Positions 24,964 to 34,424 of a DNA stretch of 42,749 nucleotides are shown piece after piece; the first letter of the stretch is position 1, and each line of letters begins with the position of its first letter. Source of the stretch: Nocardioides sp. J54 (GTDB lineage: Bacteria; Actinomycetota; Actinomycetes; Propionibacteriales; Nocardioidaceae); the NCBI RefSeq assembly GCF_000519005.1, contig NZ_JAER01000016.1, forward strand, positions 59,052 through 101,800, read 5' to 3'. Both the position numbers and the translations under genes were made by a program. The notes beneath the pieces were generated by a model. It searched no databases and was not told where the DNA came from. It saw nothing but the letters and a program-made list of their open reading frames with translations.

Positions 24964-26228
24964 GCCGTCGCCACCAGGATCGCGCCGGCGATGCCCTCGA
25001 GGAAGGTGCCGACCGTGAACGCCGCCAGCACCAGCCTGGGCTGCGAGACCGGGATGCTGCCCATCGTCTCCCCCGTCCGCGCGTTGACCGCGATGTAGTG
25101 CAGCAGGCCGTTGCTCTCCTGCTGGTAGGAGTACAGCCAGACCGGCAGGTACATCGAGACCCAGCGGGAGCCGGCGACGTCGACCTTCTCCTGCTCCCAG
25201 CGCACCCCCCGGTCGAAGCGGCCGAGCGAGCCGCGCACCTGCGAGCGCCCGATCGAGAGGAGCTGGTCCTCGAGGACCGGGGTGACCGCGTCCACGTTGA
25301 GGTCGCGCTTCTCGCTGGTGAAGCCGACGAGGTAGCTCGCGTTCCAGCGGACTGCGTTCTTCGTGTCGAACGGCAGGATCGTGTTGATGATGTTGTTGGT
25401 GTTGGCCGGGCCGATCTGGGCGCGCTCCGAGGACCCCTCGACGGTGAGGTCGTCGACGGTGAAGGCGACCTGGCGATGCACCTGGTAGACGTCGGCGGCG
25501 TAGTAGGTGACCCGGTTGTCACCCTGCTTCTCCGTCCAGCGCCGGGTCTGCACCTCGCCCTTGCCCCAGTACTCGGTCTCGGCGCGGGCGTCGATGACCA
25601 GGTAGGGCAGGTAGACGCCGAGCACGTTCTCCGGCACGAACTCCTTCTTGAACCGCCGGTGGGCGAACAGCCGGCGCGAGGAGGCGAACTCCCGGATCTT
25701 CTCGACCGCCTCGTCCTTGGTCAGCCGGAACGGCAGGACGGCGTCGGGCACGGCACCGTTCGGGATCTGCTGGTTGACGTTGAGCGTGTGCCGGCACCAG
25801 TGGCACCGGGCGTTGAGGGAGCTCTTCGTGTCGACGACGACCTCGGCCCCGCACGCCTCGCACTTGAACGTGAGCACGTCCGCGACGTCGGCCTGGATGT
25901 CCTGGGCACCGCTGGCGACCACCGTGCCCTCGAGGGTGTCGATGCCCTCGCCGAGGCCGAACTCCTCCTCGACGCGTGCCTCCTGCCACTCGTTGCGGCA
26001 GAACAGGCACACCAGCATCCCGGTCGAGCCCCGCAGCCGGACGTCCGTCGACCCGCACTTGGGGCAACGGTTGAGTCCGTCCCTGAGCGACTCGTTGACC
26101 GTCTCGATGCTCGGGGCGTCCTGGTCCCCTCCCTCGGCTGCCGCCCTCGCGGCTGCCAGCTCCTCCTCGAGCGAGAGCGGCGGACCGTCGAAGGTCGGCT
26201 GCTTCGGCTCCGCGGGTTCCTGCGTCAT
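24960..26228 (-). CDS. Zinc-ribbon membrane-anchored protein (YdjG-like)
   Basis: This 422-residue protein carries two zinc ribbons: CPKCGS with CLFCRN (about 54-80) and CEACGA with CHWCRH (about 123-146), of the TFIIB type. A long middle domain with alternating beta segments follows. The C-terminus is hydrophobic (about 398-422, LVLAAFTVGTFLEGIAGAILVATA), likely a tail anchor. The layout resembles Bacillus YdjG, encoded with PspA and an SPFH protein in a membrane-stress operon (recalled family knowledge). It lies 25 bp behind the SPFH gene. Function is unknown. Confidence 0.75.
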   Translation of the reverse strand: MTQEPAEPKQPTFDGPPLSLEEELAAARAAAEGGDQDAPSIETVNESLRDGLNRCPKCGSTDVRLRGSTGMLVCLFCRNEWQEARVEEEFGLGEGIDTLEGTVVASGAQDIQADVADVLTFKCEACGAEVVVDTKSSLNARCHWCRHTLNVNQQIPNGAVPDAVLPFRLTKDEAVEKIREFASSRRLFAHRRFKKEFVPENVLGVYLPYLVIDARAETEYWGKGEVQTRRWTEKQGDNRVTYYAADVYQVHRQVAFTVDDLTVEGSSERAQIGPANTNNIINTILPFDTKNAVRWNASYLVGFTSEKRDLNVDAVTPVLEDQLLSIGRSQVRGSLGRFDRGVRWEQEKVDVAGSRWVSMYLPVWLYSYQQESNGLLHYIAVNARTGETMGSIPVSQPRLVLAAFTVGTFLEGIAGAILVATA

Positions 26229-26253
26229 CTCGGCGTCCGTCGTGCTCGGCGGG

Positions 26254-27456
26254 TCAGAGTCCCAGAGCCTTGGCCTTCGCGGCGTCGTAGTCCTCCTGGG
26301 TGATCAGCCCGGCGTCAAGCATCTCCTTGGCGCGCTTGAGGACCGTCATCGGGTCGTCGGCCGCCGGGGCCGCGGGCTGGGCCGGGGCGGCCGGCTGCGC
26401 GGGCGCCTGCTGGGCCGGGGCCTGCTGCGGCGTGGCCGGCTGCTGGAGGCCACCGAGGCCCATGCCGCCGGTCGCCATGCCCATGCCGATCAGGCCGCCG
26501 GGGCCCGCGTTCTCACCGGCCGACTCGATGCCCGCGGCGACGGACGCCTGCAGGTTGGAGTTGCCGCGCGAGCCGGACAGGGCGTCGGCACGCTGGACGT
26601 TCTTGAGCAGCTCGCGGGTGTTGGCGTCGTACTCGATGGCGACGAGCGCCACCTTCACGATCTCCAGGCCGCGGTCGGTGCGCCACTGGTAGTTCTGCTC
26701 CACCGCGGCCGACAGCGACTGGGCGAACCCGATCGAGTCCTGCTGCAGGCGGGTGATCCGGTTCCCCTTGGCGGGGTCGTTGGTGTACATCGAGAACGCC
26801 GGCGCCAGCGACCCGACGACCTCGTTGAACAGCTGCTCGCCGGCCGGGTTGTCGATGTCGGTGAAGTCGAAGGTCCGGTGGCCGCCGATGACCTCGGCCG
26901 GCACGAAGTTCCGGATGAACGTCAGGGGGTCGGTGATCTTCAGCGTGTAGGTGCCGCGGGTGATGGCGCCGACCTGGGTGTTGAGGAAGGCGTCGTCCCA
27001 GTAGATCTCCGACTGGGTGCCGAACTTGTTGTTCGGCAGCTCCTTGAGGGTGACGAAGACCGCGTTCTGCTGCGCCGAGGGGCGCCCGCCGAACTTGAAC
27101 CGCTCCCACGACTGCTTGATGACCGAGTCGACGAGGCCGCCACCGGAGAACACCGACTGCGAGGCCGGCTCGTCGGAGTTCCAGATGTAGGCGCCCGGCT
27201 CGGCGGCGAAGCCGGTGAAGGCGCCGTCCTCGAGCAGGACCAGGCCGTAGCCCTCGGGGACGATGATCTTGGAGCCGTTGGTGATGACGCCCTCGGAGCC
27301 GCGGGTGTTGCTGCCGCGGCCGGCGTTCTGGCCCTTCGCGACGGCCGGGAAGACCGCCGTGGTGGACGAGACCCCGTCCGGGACCCCGTAGAAGTCGAGC
27401 CACTGGTCGCCGAGCGTCCCGCCGACGGCGCCGATCGCAGCCTGGATGAGTCCCAC
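26254..27456 (-). CDS. SPFH-domain protein with SHOCT tail (YdjI-like)
   Basis: This 400-residue protein has an SPFH / band-7-like core (about 60-300; KIIVPEGYGLVLLEDGAFTGFAAEPGAYIW and the GTYTLKITDPLTFIRNF strand). A Pro/Ala/Gln linker follows, then a C-terminal SHOCT helix pair (LKRAKEMLDAGLITQEDYDAAKAKAL, 27 residues from the end). It has no transmembrane helix; the start GLIQAAIGAVGG looks amphipathic and may bind the membrane. The family is often labelled 'virion core protein' but is cellular. The GTG start has GAAGGAG 7 nt upstream, and a TAGGTT box (27538-27543) may be its -10. It heads the four-gene operon. Confidence 0.85.
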   Translation of the reverse strand: MGLIQAAIGAVGGTLGDQWLDFYGVPDGVSSTTAVFPAVAKGQNAGRGSNTRGSEGVITNGSKIIVPEGYGLVLLEDGAFTGFAAEPGAYIWNSDEPASQSVFSGGGLVDSVIKQSWERFKFGGRPSAQQNAVFVTLKELPNNKFGTQSEIYWDDAFLNTQVGAITRGTYTLKITDPLTFIRNFVPAEVIGGHRTFDFTDIDNPAGEQLFNEVVGSLAPAFSMYTNDPAKGNRITRLQQDSIGFAQSLSAAVEQNYQWRTDRGLEIVKVALVAIEYDANTRELLKNVQRADALSGSRGNSNLQASVAAGIESAGENAGPGGLIGMGMATGGMGLGGLQQPATPQQAPAQQAPAQPAAPAQPAAPAADDPMTVLKRAKEMLDAGLITQEDYDAAKAKALGL

Positions 27457-27553
27457 CTGACATCTCCTTCACCTGAGCGAACCGCGCCCGCGGAGGCAGG
27501 CGCCACCGACACACCTGTCCCTGGGCCGGGGTCAACAAACCTAGCCGAGACGA

Positions 27554-27589
27554 CGACGGCCGGCACCACTTTCGTGGTGCCGGCCGTCG
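27554..27589 (-). terminator. Perfect 16-bp hairpin after tsf
   Basis: The arms at 27554-27569 and 27574-27589 are exact complements with loop TTTC, starting 22 nt past the tsf stop. There is no U-run, as usual in actinobacteria. It insulates rpsB-tsf from the SPFH operon. Confidence 0.85.
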
Positions 27590-27611
27590 GATGCCGGTGA
27601 AGGCGGGTGCG

Positions 27612-28421
27612 TCAGACGCTGGCCTCGAAGCGGGCGAACCGCTTGACCGTGGTGCCGGCCTCGTCGAGGACGGCCTTGACCGTCTTCTTCGACTCCGAGA
27701 CGGACTCCTGCTCGAGCAGGACGATCTCCTTGAAGAAGCCGTTGAGACGGCCCTCGACGATCTTGGCGACAGCAGCCTCGGGCTTGCCCTCCTCGATCGT
27801 CTTCTTCGTCAGGACGTCCTTCTCGGCCTCGACGATGTCCGCGGGGACCTCGTCGCGGGTGAGGTACTTCGCCTTGAGCGCGGCGATCTGCATCGCGGCG
27901 CCGCGGGCGGCAGCCTCGTCACCCTCGTACTCGACCATGACGCCGACGGCCGGCGGCAGGTCGGCGGCACGCTTGTGCAGGTAGACCGCGACGGGGCCGT
28001 CGAAGTACGCGACGCCGCCGAGCTCGATCTTCTCGCCGATGGTGATGGCGAGGTTCTCGACGACCTGGCCGACGGTGCTGTCGCCCAGTGGCAGCGCCTT
28101 GGCGGCCTCGGTGTCGGTGGCCTTGCCAGCGTCGACCGCCTGGGCGATCTGCTGCGCGGCCTTGATGAAGTCCTCGTTCTTGGCGACGAAGTCGGTCTCC
28201 GACTTCAGCTCGATGAGCGCACCACCCGCGTTGGCCACCAGGCCGGCGGAGGTCTCCCGCTCGGCGCCACGGGCGGCAGCCTTGGCCGCGCCCTTGACGC
28301 GGAGCAGCTCGACGGCCTTGTCGAAGTCGCCGTCGGTCTCGTCGAGCGCCTTCTTGCAGTCCATCATTCCGGCGCTGGTCAGCTCACGGAGCTTCTTGAC
28401 GTCAGCAGCAGTGAAAGCCAT
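27612..28421 (-). CDS. tsf: Elongation factor Ts
   Basis: This 269-residue guanine-nucleotide exchange factor recharges EF-Tu. The N-terminal UBA-like helix region reads [31 protein letters not shown]. The core contains the family text [18 protein letters not shown]. The length is typical of actinobacteria. AGAGGA lies 3 nt before the ATG. It follows rpsB by 38 bp in the classical rpsB-tsf operon and ends at a strong hairpin. Confidence 0.98.
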   Translation of the reverse strand: MAFTAADVKKLRELTSAGMMDCKKALDETDGDFDKAVELLRVKGAAKAAARGAERETSAGLVANAGGALIELKSETDFVAKNEDFIKAAQQIAQAVDAGKATDTEAAKALPLGDSTVGQVVENLAITIGEKIELGGVAYFDGPVAVYLHKRAADLPPAVGVMVEYEGDEAAARGAAMQIAALKAKYLTRDEVPADIVEAEKDVLTKKTIEEGKPEAAVAKIVEGRLNGFFKEIVLLEQESVSESKKTVKAVLDEAGTTVKRFARFEASV

Positions 28422-28459
28422 GAATCCTCTTCGCTCTCTGGAAGGAGTGTGGTGGTCGC

Positions 28460-29353
28460 TCAGGCCTCGGCCGGGGCGTCGGCGGCCTCGGTGGAGGCCT
28501 CCTCGGCGGGGGCCTCGGCGGCGGGGGTCTCGGCCGACTCGGCGGCGGGGGCCTCGGCAGCGTCGGCGGCGGGCGCCTCGGCGGGCTTCTCAGCACCCTC
28601 GAGCAGCTCGCGCTCCCACTCGGCCAGCGGCTCCTGCGCAGCCGGGCTCGACGAACCGGCACCGGAGCGGGCCATGAGGCCCTCGGCGGCGGCGTCGGCG
28701 ATCACGCGGGTGAGCAGGCCCACCGCGCGGATGGCGTCGTCGTTGCCCGGGATCGGGAAGTCGACGTCGTCGGGGTCGCAGTTGGAGTCCAGGATCGCGA
28801 TGATCGGGATGCGCAGCTTGCGCGCCTCCTCGACGGCGAGGTGCTCCTTGTTGGTGTCGACGATCCACACCGCGGAGGGGGTGCGGGTCATCTCGCGGAT
28901 ACCGCCGAGCGACTTGTTCAGCTTGTCGCGCTCGCGGCGCATCTGCAGCAGCTCCTTCTTGGTGCGGCTGCTGCCCGCGACGTCGTCGAAGTCGATCTCG
29001 TCGAGCTCCTTGAGGCGGTTGATCCGCTGGTGCACGGTCGAGAAGTTGGTGAGCATGCCGCCCAGCCAGCGCTGGTTGACGTAGGGCATGCCGACGCGGG
29101 TCGCCTGCTCGGCGATCGCCTCCTGGGCCTGCTTCTTCGTGCCGACGAACATGATCGTGCCGCCCTTGGCCACGGTCTCCTTGACGAAGGCGTAGCTGCG
29201 GTCGATGTAGGCCAGCGACTGCTGCAGGTCGATGATGTAGATGCCGTTGCGGTCAGTGAGGATGAACCGCTTCATCTTCGGGTTCCAGCGACGGGTCTGG
29301 TGTCCGAAGTGGACGCCGCTCTCGAGGAGCTGGCGCATGGTCACGACAGCCAT
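28460..29353 (-). CDS. rpsB: 30S ribosomal protein S2
   Basis: This 297-residue ribosomal protein opens with [22 protein letters not shown]. It has the conserved [13 protein letters not shown] and [28 protein letters not shown] blocks. The core ends near residue 250. The last ~45 residues are a low-complexity acidic tail of Ala, Glu and Pro, longer than in E. coli S2 (241 residues) and encoded by imperfect GCC/GAG repeats. AGGAG stands 6 nt before the ATG. Confidence 0.98.
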   Translation of the reverse strand: MAVVTMRQLLESGVHFGHQTRRWNPKMKRFILTDRNGIYIIDLQQSLAYIDRSYAFVKETVAKGGTIMFVGTKKQAQEAIAEQATRVGMPYVNQRWLGGMLTNFSTVHQRINRLKELDEIDFDDVAGSSRTKKELLQMRRERDKLNKSLGGIREMTRTPSAVWIVDTNKEHLAVEEARKLRIPIIAILDSNCDPDDVDFPIPGNDDAIRAVGLLTRVIADAAAEGLMARSGAGSSSPAAQEPLAEWERELLEGAEKPAEAPAADAAEAPAAESAETPAAEAPAEEASTEAADAPAEA

Positions 29354-29667
29354 GATTTCTCCTGTTTCATTTCAGTTGGTCCTGTCGTCTGCACGCGATC
29401 CGACCGCCCGACCCGGAGGATCGTGCGGACTGAGGATCGACGCCCACGGGCGATCGGGGCCGGTTCTCCAGGAGAGACCCCGTCGTGGTCAGCGGACGAG
29501 CGAATTCCGGTCCAGGCGGACCGGTACTGCTCAGCCTACGGCGTGACGCCTCTCCCGGCCCAATTGCGGCCGGGAGCCGTCCACAGGACGGGGTCCGTCG
29601 GCGCGTCGTCCACAACCCGCTCCCCCGGGACCCGGTCACCGCCGGCGCCGGGGCGCACGCTCGCACC
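29354..29667. promoter_or_regulatory. Divergent rpsB / M23 intergenic region
   Basis: This 314-bp stretch contains no gene. It should hold the rpsB leader and promoter (minus strand) and the M23 peptidase promoter (plus strand). I find a perfect 9-bp hairpin CTCCCGGCC / GGCCGGGAG at 29552-29576 with a 7-nt loop, but no confident -10/-35 pair. An S2-responsive leader structure is possible but not recognised. Confidence 0.4.
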
Positions 29668-30267
29668 GTGCCCTCGTCCCGACGCCCCACCCTCGTCCTG
29701 CTCGCGCTCGCAGCCCTCTCGCTCCTCCTGCTCCTCCTGCTCCCGGCCCCGCCCGGCCGCGCGGCTCCGGGCGACGACCCGGTCGGCGAGTGGCCCCTGC
29801 GCCCCCGGCCGGAGGTGGTCGACCGGTTCGACCCACCGGCAGTGCCGTGGGGCGCGGGGCACCGCGGGGTGGACCTCGCCGCCCGCCCCGGGCAGGTCGT
29901 GCACGCCGCGTTGCCGGGCCGGGTCACCTTCGCCGGGCGGATCGCGGGACGCGGGGTGGTCACGGTCAGCCACGGGGACACCCGGACGACCTACGAACCG
30001 GTCGCTGCGACGGTGGAGGTGGGCGACCTGCTTCCGGCCGGGGCGCCGCTCGGCCGCCTGGAGCTGGCCGGGTCGCACTGCTTCCCCCGGGCCTGCCTGC
30101 ACTGGGGCTGGCTGCGCGGGGAGACCTATCTGGACCCGCTGCGCCTGGTCGGTGCCGGCCCGGTGCGGCTGCTGCCGCTGTGGCGGGACGCGCCGTGGCC
30201 GCTGCCGGCCGGCCTCAGGCCCGCGGGTGCGCCTGCTGGTAGGCCCGGCGGAGGCGGTCGGTGGTGA
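29668..30267 (+). CDS. Secreted M23-family peptidase
   Basis: This 199-residue protein has a signal peptide ([21 protein letters not shown], cleavage near APGRAAPG). It is followed by a LytM/M23 fold. [11 protein letters not shown] gives the HxxxD zinc ligands and CLHWGWLRG replaces the usual LHFEVR, with the final His retained. It should cut peptidoglycan peptides or act as an adaptor in the cell wall. The GTG start is chosen because it leaves a short basic n-region before the hydrophobic core. An M23 gene beside rpsB is conserved in actinobacteria. The 3' end overlaps xerC by 53 bp. Confidence 0.88.
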   Translation: MPSSRRPTLVLLALAALSLLLLLLLPAPPGRAAPGDDPVGEWPLRPRPEVVDRFDPPAVPWGAGHRGVDLAARPGQVVHAALPGRVTFAGRIAGRGVVTVSHGDTRTTYEPVAATVEVGDLLPAGAPLGRLELAGSHCFPRACLHWGWLRGETYLDPLRLVGAGPVRLLPLWRDAPWPLPAGLRPAGAPAGRPGGGGRW

Positions 30268-31165
30268 CGTGGGTGTAGCGCTGGGTGGTGGCCAGCGAGG
30301 CGTGGCCGAGCAGCTCCTGGACCGAGCGCAGGTCGGCGCCGCCCTCGAGGAGGTGGGTCGCCGCCGAGTGCCGGAGCCCGTGCGGTCCGAGGTCGGGGGC
30401 GCCGGGCACGTCGGCGAGGCGGCGGTGGACCAGGGTGCGCACCGCACGCTGGTCGATCCGCCCACCGCGGGCTCCGAGGAAGAGGGCCGGGCCGGAGCCG
30501 GGACGCGCGAGCGCGGGTCGCCCGTGGGAGGTCCACCGGTCCAGCGCCTCCGCGGCGGGACGCCCGAAGGGCACGGTCCGCTCCTTGCGACCCTTGCCGA
30601 GGACGCGCACGACGTTGCGGTCCCGGTCGACGTCGTCGACGTCGAGCGCGCAGAGCTCCCCGACCCGGACGCCCGTGGCGTAGAGCAGCTCGAGCATGGC
30701 GACGTCGCGCAGCCCGAGCGGGCTGCCGTCGTCGGCGAGCTCGGCTGCGGCGGAGATCAGCTCCCGCGCCTCGTCGACGCGCAGCAAGCCGGGCAGGGTG
30801 CGGTGCGGCTTCGGGGACCCGAGCGCGGAGCCGGCGTCCGCGGGGGCACGGCCCGTGCGAGCCAGCCACCCGGTGAAGACCCGGGCCGCGGTGGCGCGGC
30901 GGGCCAGCGTCGTGCGGGACAGCCCCGAGGCCTGCTGCCGGGCGAGCCAGCTGCGCAGCGTGCGCAGGTCGAGCTCGGCCGGACCAGCGAGGTCGAGGCG
31001 GGCGGCGTGGTCGAGCAGGCTCCCGACGTCACCGAGGTAGGCCTTGACCGTGTGCCTCGCGAGGTCGCGCTCGGAGACCAGGTGGCGCTCGTAGTCCCCG
31101 AGCAGGCGGGCGGCCCACTCGGGAAGGGCCGCCTCGACGGCGGCCGCGGCGTCGGACGGGCTCAC
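30215..31165 (-). CDS. xerC: Tyrosine recombinase XerC
   Basis: This 316-residue recombinase resolves chromosome dimers at dif with XerD. It has an N-terminal SAM-like DNA-binding domain (about 15-105). All catalytic residues are present: Arg in TGVRVGEL, Lys in [23 protein letters not shown] (His and Arg), His in GHASLATTQ, and Tyr in QRYTHV. Its place next to dprA-comM marks it as the housekeeping enzyme, not an element integrase. The GTG start is supported by a TACGAT box 6 nt upstream. Confidence 0.94.
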   Translation of the reverse strand: MSPSDAAAAVEAALPEWAARLLGDYERHLVSERDLARHTVKAYLGDVGSLLDHAARLDLAGPAELDLRTLRSWLARQQASGLSRTTLARRATAARVFTGWLARTGRAPADAGSALGSPKPHRTLPGLLRVDEARELISAAAELADDGSPLGLRDVAMLELLYATGVRVGELCALDVDDVDRDRNVVRVLGKGRKERTVPFGRPAAEALDRWTSHGRPALARPGSGPALFLGARGGRIDQRAVRTLVHRRLADVPGAPDLGPHGLRHSAATHLLEGGADLRSVQELLGHASLATTQRYTHVTTDRLRRAYQQAHPRA

Positions 31166-31177
31166 GTCCTCATCGTA
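31166..31177 (-). promoter_or_regulatory. -10 box TACGAT placed for leaderless xerC mRNA
   Basis: TACGAT (31172-31177, minus strand) is followed by 6 nt and the xerC GTG, within the 28-bp gap behind dprA. Confidence 0.5.
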
Positions 31178-31193
31178 GGGAGCCGGAACCGGC

Positions 31194-32324
31194 TCACCGA
31201 CGCCCGCGCTCGGTGAGTCGCCAGCCGGTCGGCAGCTGCTCGACGAGCCCCTCGGACGCGAGCGCGCGCAGGACCTGGTCGACCTCCGCGACGCCCAGGC
31301 CCGCGACCCGGGCGACCGACGCGGACGGCGCCGGGGCCGACGTGGGCACGGCGTCCACGACCTGGCGGGCCCGCACGCTGAGCCGGTCGCGGGGCGCCTC
31401 GGGTGCCCGGGGCTCGTCGACCAGCGCCTCCCCCGCCGCCCCGACGAGCTCGAGCACGTCGGCACCGCCGGTGACCAGCGCCGCCCCGCCCCGGCGCAGC
31501 AGCTGGTGCACACCCTCCGACGACGCACTGGTCAGCGGACCCGGGGTGCCCATCACGACCCGGCTGAGCCTCTCGGCCCAGCTCGCGGTGTTGAGCGCGC
31601 CGCTGCGCAGCGCCGCCTCCACGACCACCGTGCCACGGGTGAGCGCGGCGATGAGCCGGTTGCGGGCCAGGAAGCGGATCCGGAAGGGCGCGGACCCCGG
31701 GGGCGCCTCCGAGACGATCGCGTGGTGCTCGGCGAGGTGGTCGAAGAGCGGGCGGTGAGCGGTCGGGTAGACCCGGTCGACCCCGCAGGCGAGCACCGCG
31801 ACGGTGGGCGCCCCGGCGCTGAGCGCGCCGCGGTGGGCGGCGTAGTCGATGCCGAAGGCCCCGCCGCTGACGACCGCCCGCCCCGCGGCGCCGACGACGG
31901 CGGCCACGTCACCGGCGACCTCGTCACCGTAGGTGGTCGAGGTGCGGGACCCGACGACCGCGACCGCCCCGGCGAGCTGGTCGAGCCTCCCCGGACCGCG
32001 GACCCACAGGCCGACCGGGACGTCGCCGCGCTCGTGGAGGGCGCCCGCGCCGGCGAGGTCGTCGAGCTGGTCGGGCCACTCCTCGTCCCCGGGGACGACG
32101 AAGCGGATCCCCCTGGCCGCGGCCCGCTCGAGCACCCGGGCGGGGTCGACGGTGGCGAGCCGGGCGGCCGCCGCGGTGAACGACTCACGCAGGTCGGCGT
32201 GGTCGCGGAGCACCGCCAGGAACTCCCCCGGGCCGAGCTGCCTGGCCAGGCCGAGGGCACGAAGGTCGCCGGGCTCGGCGACGAGGCTGATCGTCGCGCG
32301 CGCCAGCCGCTCGTCCTCGCTCAT
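31194..32324 (-). CDS. dprA: DNA-processing protein DprA
   Basis: This 376-residue protein binds single-stranded DNA and loads RecA during natural uptake. The central Rossmann-like domain carries [36 protein letters not shown] and the [24 protein letters not shown] block diagnostic of DprA. A winged-helix domain (about 310-370) closes the protein. The ATG overlaps the comM stop (ATGA). With comM and yraN this is the usual actinobacterial trio; it does not by itself prove competence. Confidence 0.96.
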   Translation of the reverse strand: MSEDERLARATISLVAEPGDLRALGLARQLGPGEFLAVLRDHADLRESFTAAAARLATVDPARVLERAAARGIRFVVPGDEEWPDQLDDLAGAGALHERGDVPVGLWVRGPGRLDQLAGAVAVVGSRTSTTYGDEVAGDVAAVVGAAGRAVVSGGAFGIDYAAHRGALSAGAPTVAVLACGVDRVYPTAHRPLFDHLAEHHAIVSEAPPGSAPFRIRFLARNRLIAALTRGTVVVEAALRSGALNTASWAERLSRVVMGTPGPLTSASSEGVHQLLRRGGAALVTGGADVLELVGAAGEALVDEPRAPEAPRDRLSVRARQVVDAVPTSAPAPSASVARVAGLGVAEVDQVLRALASEGLVEQLPTGWRLTERGRR

Positions 32325-33928
32325 GCCGCGCCCTCCACGCCACGCACGGTGCTCAGGTCGAGGGCCCGCCCCATCCGCAGCCGTAGGGCGACGTCGACCT
32401 CCTCGACACCCGGGGTCACGTCCCGCTCGAGCCGGACGGCGCGGAGGTCGGCCACCGTCCAGGCCAGCCGCTGCACGCGCACCGCACCCCGCGCGCTCAG
32501 CCGACCGCCGTGCGTCTCCTTGTCGATCAGCCGCCGCGCCTCCTCCGCGACCGGCCAGGTGTCCTTGAGGCGCGGGCTCGGCACCTGTGCGTTGAGGCGC
32601 CAGCCGTGCTCGGCGAACCGCTCCCGTTGTCGGGCCCGCGCCGCGGCGACCCGCTCGCGGACGGCCGCGGACGGCTCGGCCGGCTGGAACGGGTCGTGGC
32701 TCGACGGCGATGCCGGCCGGACGTGGCGCAGCACGTCGATCCGGTCGGCGATCGGCCCGGACAGCCGCGCCTGGTAGCGCCGCCGGACCGGGTCGGGGCA
32801 GCTGCAGCGGTTGGTGCGGTTGTTGGCGGTGTAGTTGCCGCACGGGCACGGGTTGCTCGCGACGACCAGCATCCCGCCGGCCGGCAGGGTGACCGACTCG
32901 TCGCGGCGCGCGATCGTGATGTCGCCGCTCTCCAGCGGCTGGCGCAGCGCCTCGATCACGTCGGCGCGGAAGAGCGGGAACTCGTCGAGGAAGAGGACTC
33001 CGCAGTGCGCCCGCGAGATCTCGCCGGGGTGGACCCGGCCGTGGCCGCCGCCGATCACGCTCACCTTGCTGGCGTCGTGGTGCGGCGCGGCGAAGGGTGG
33101 CCGGACGACCATCCCGGAGGACGGGTCGAGGACGCCGGCGAGCGAGTGCAGCGCGGTCAGCTCGAGGGACTCCTCGGGCGTGAGGTCGGGCAGGATCGTC
33201 GGCAGCCGCTCGGCGAGGCTGGTCTTCCCGCAGCCCTTGGCGCCGGACAGCATCAGGGCGTGCCCGCCGGCGGCGGCCACCTCGGCGGCGTACTTCTCGT
33301 CGAGCATGCCGCGCAGGTCGGCGAGGTCGAGGTCGTCGAGCCGGTCGGCACCCCGCCACTGCACCAGGTGCGTGCCGGAGGCCGGGGCGACCGGTGGCGC
33401 GTCCGGCAGCGGGTCCCCGACGAGCACGGCGACCACCTGGGCGAGCGAGCGGACGCCGATCACGGTCAGGTCCGGCACCATCCGCGCCTCCTCGACCTGC
33501 GGCTCCGGAACGACCACCCGGCGCACCCCACCGGCGGCGGCCGCCATCACCATTGGCAGGACCCCGACCGCCGGGCGGAGGCAGCCCGCGAGGGTCAGCT
33601 CGCCGATGAACGCGGTCCTGTCGACCTGGCGGTGCTCGACCTGGCCGGTCGCGGCCAGCACCGTCACCGCCATGGCGAGGTCGAAGTGGGTGCCGGACTT
33701 GGGCAGGTCGGCCGGCGACAGCAGGATCGTCGTCCGTTGCGCCGCGGGCCAGGTGAGGTCGCTGTTGACGACGGCCATCCGCACCCGGTCCAGGCCCTCG
33801 CGCAGCGCCGCGCCCGCGCGTCCGACGACCACGACGTCGGCCTTCCCCGGCGACACGTCGACCTGGACGTCGACCAGGTGACCGCGGGCCCCGTCGAGGG
33901 CCACGCAGCGGGTCGTCGCGAACGCCAT
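32321..33928 (-). CDS. comM: ComM/YifB AAA+ helicase
   Basis: This is a 535-residue protein of the ComM (YifB) family, a hexameric helicase that helps branch migration during DNA uptake. It has an N-terminal Lon-protease-like substrate domain (about 1-170). The AAA+ core follows, with Walker A GAKGCGKTSLAERL (about 222-235) and Walker B GVLFLDEFPLF. A zinc-type CxCGNY...CxCPDP segment is embedded, then the Mg-chelatase C-terminal helical domain. It overlaps yraN by one base and dprA by four, forming a coupled unit. Confidence 0.95.
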   Translation of the reverse strand: MAFATTRCVALDGARGHLVDVQVDVSPGKADVVVVGRAGAALREGLDRVRMAVVNSDLTWPAAQRTTILLSPADLPKSGTHFDLAMAVTVLAATGQVEHRQVDRTAFIGELTLAGCLRPAVGVLPMVMAAAAGGVRRVVVPEPQVEEARMVPDLTVIGVRSLAQVVAVLVGDPLPDAPPVAPASGTHLVQWRGADRLDDLDLADLRGMLDEKYAAEVAAAGGHALMLSGAKGCGKTSLAERLPTILPDLTPEESLELTALHSLAGVLDPSSGMVVRPPFAAPHHDASKVSVIGGGHGRVHPGEISRAHCGVLFLDEFPLFRADVIEALRQPLESGDITIARRDESVTLPAGGMLVVASNPCPCGNYTANNRTNRCSCPDPVRRRYQARLSGPIADRIDVLRHVRPASPSSHDPFQPAEPSAAVRERVAAARARQRERFAEHGWRLNAQVPSPRLKDTWPVAEEARRLIDKETHGGRLSARGAVRVQRLAWTVADLRAVRLERDVTPGVEEVDVALRLRMGRALDLSTVRGVEGAA

Positions 33929-34296
33929 CAGAGGAGCCCGGCGACGTGCTCGAGGGTGGGCGCGCCGCGGCGGCGCAGCATCACCGCGACCAGGTCGACC
34001 CGGATGCCGTCCGGCGTCACGTCGTGCTCGGCGGCCCAGCGCTCGCCGAGCCGCTTGAGCCGCTCGAGCTTCTCGTCGGTGACCGCCTCGTGAGGCGTGC
34101 CGGCGACGAGGCTGGTGCGGGTCTTCACCTCGCACACCACGAGGGTGGTGCCGTCGCGGGCGACGATGTCGACCTCGCCCTCGGCGCACCGCCAGTTCCG
34201 CTCGAGCACGGTCATGCCGAGCTCCACGAGGTGGCGGGCGGCCCGGCCCTCGCCGTACGCCCCGATCGCCTTGCGGGCCTGCGCAGTCGTCGTCAT
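33928..34296 (-). CDS. YraN (UPF0102) nuclease-fold protein
   Basis: This 122-residue protein has the UPF0102 pattern GAYGEGRAARHLVELGM, ERNWRCAEGEVDIVARDG and VVCEVKTRT, a restriction-endonuclease-like core with E...D...ExK residues. Its role is unknown; YraN genes lie beside comM and dprA widely. I chose the ATG at 34296 because it gives the usual 10-13 residues before GxYGE. A GTG 15 bases upstream (34311) is also possible. It ends in a one-base overlap with comM. Confidence 0.93.
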   Translation of the reverse strand: MTTTAQARKAIGAYGEGRAARHLVELGMTVLERNWRCAEGEVDIVARDGTTLVVCEVKTRTSLVAGTPHEAVTDEKLERLKRLGERWAAEHDVTPDGIRVDLVAVMLRRRGAPTLEHVAGLL

Positions 34297-34347
34297 GCCC
34301 GCCAGCGTCACGCCGACCGGCGACGACGGGACAGGACCACGAGCCGC

Positions 34348-34377
34348 GCCTGTGGACGACGGGCGTCGTCCACAGGC
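34348..34377 (-). terminator. Perfect 14-bp hairpin after the Tad cluster
   Basis: GCCTGTGGACGACG (34348-34361) and its exact complement (34364-34377) are separated by 2 nt, 47 nt past the stop of the last TadG-like gene. It separates the Tad cluster from yraN. Confidence 0.75.
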
Positions 34378-34424
34378 AGCAGCGCGTGGGCGGGACGCTC
34401 AGTGCACCCGCGTGACGGGTGGGG

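Noticed and set aside
30215..31165. Tyrosine recombinase as a sign of an integrated element
   Set aside because: The gene lies in its usual chromosomal place beside dprA and the M23 gene, and no attachment duplication or phage gene is seen. It is housekeeping xerC.
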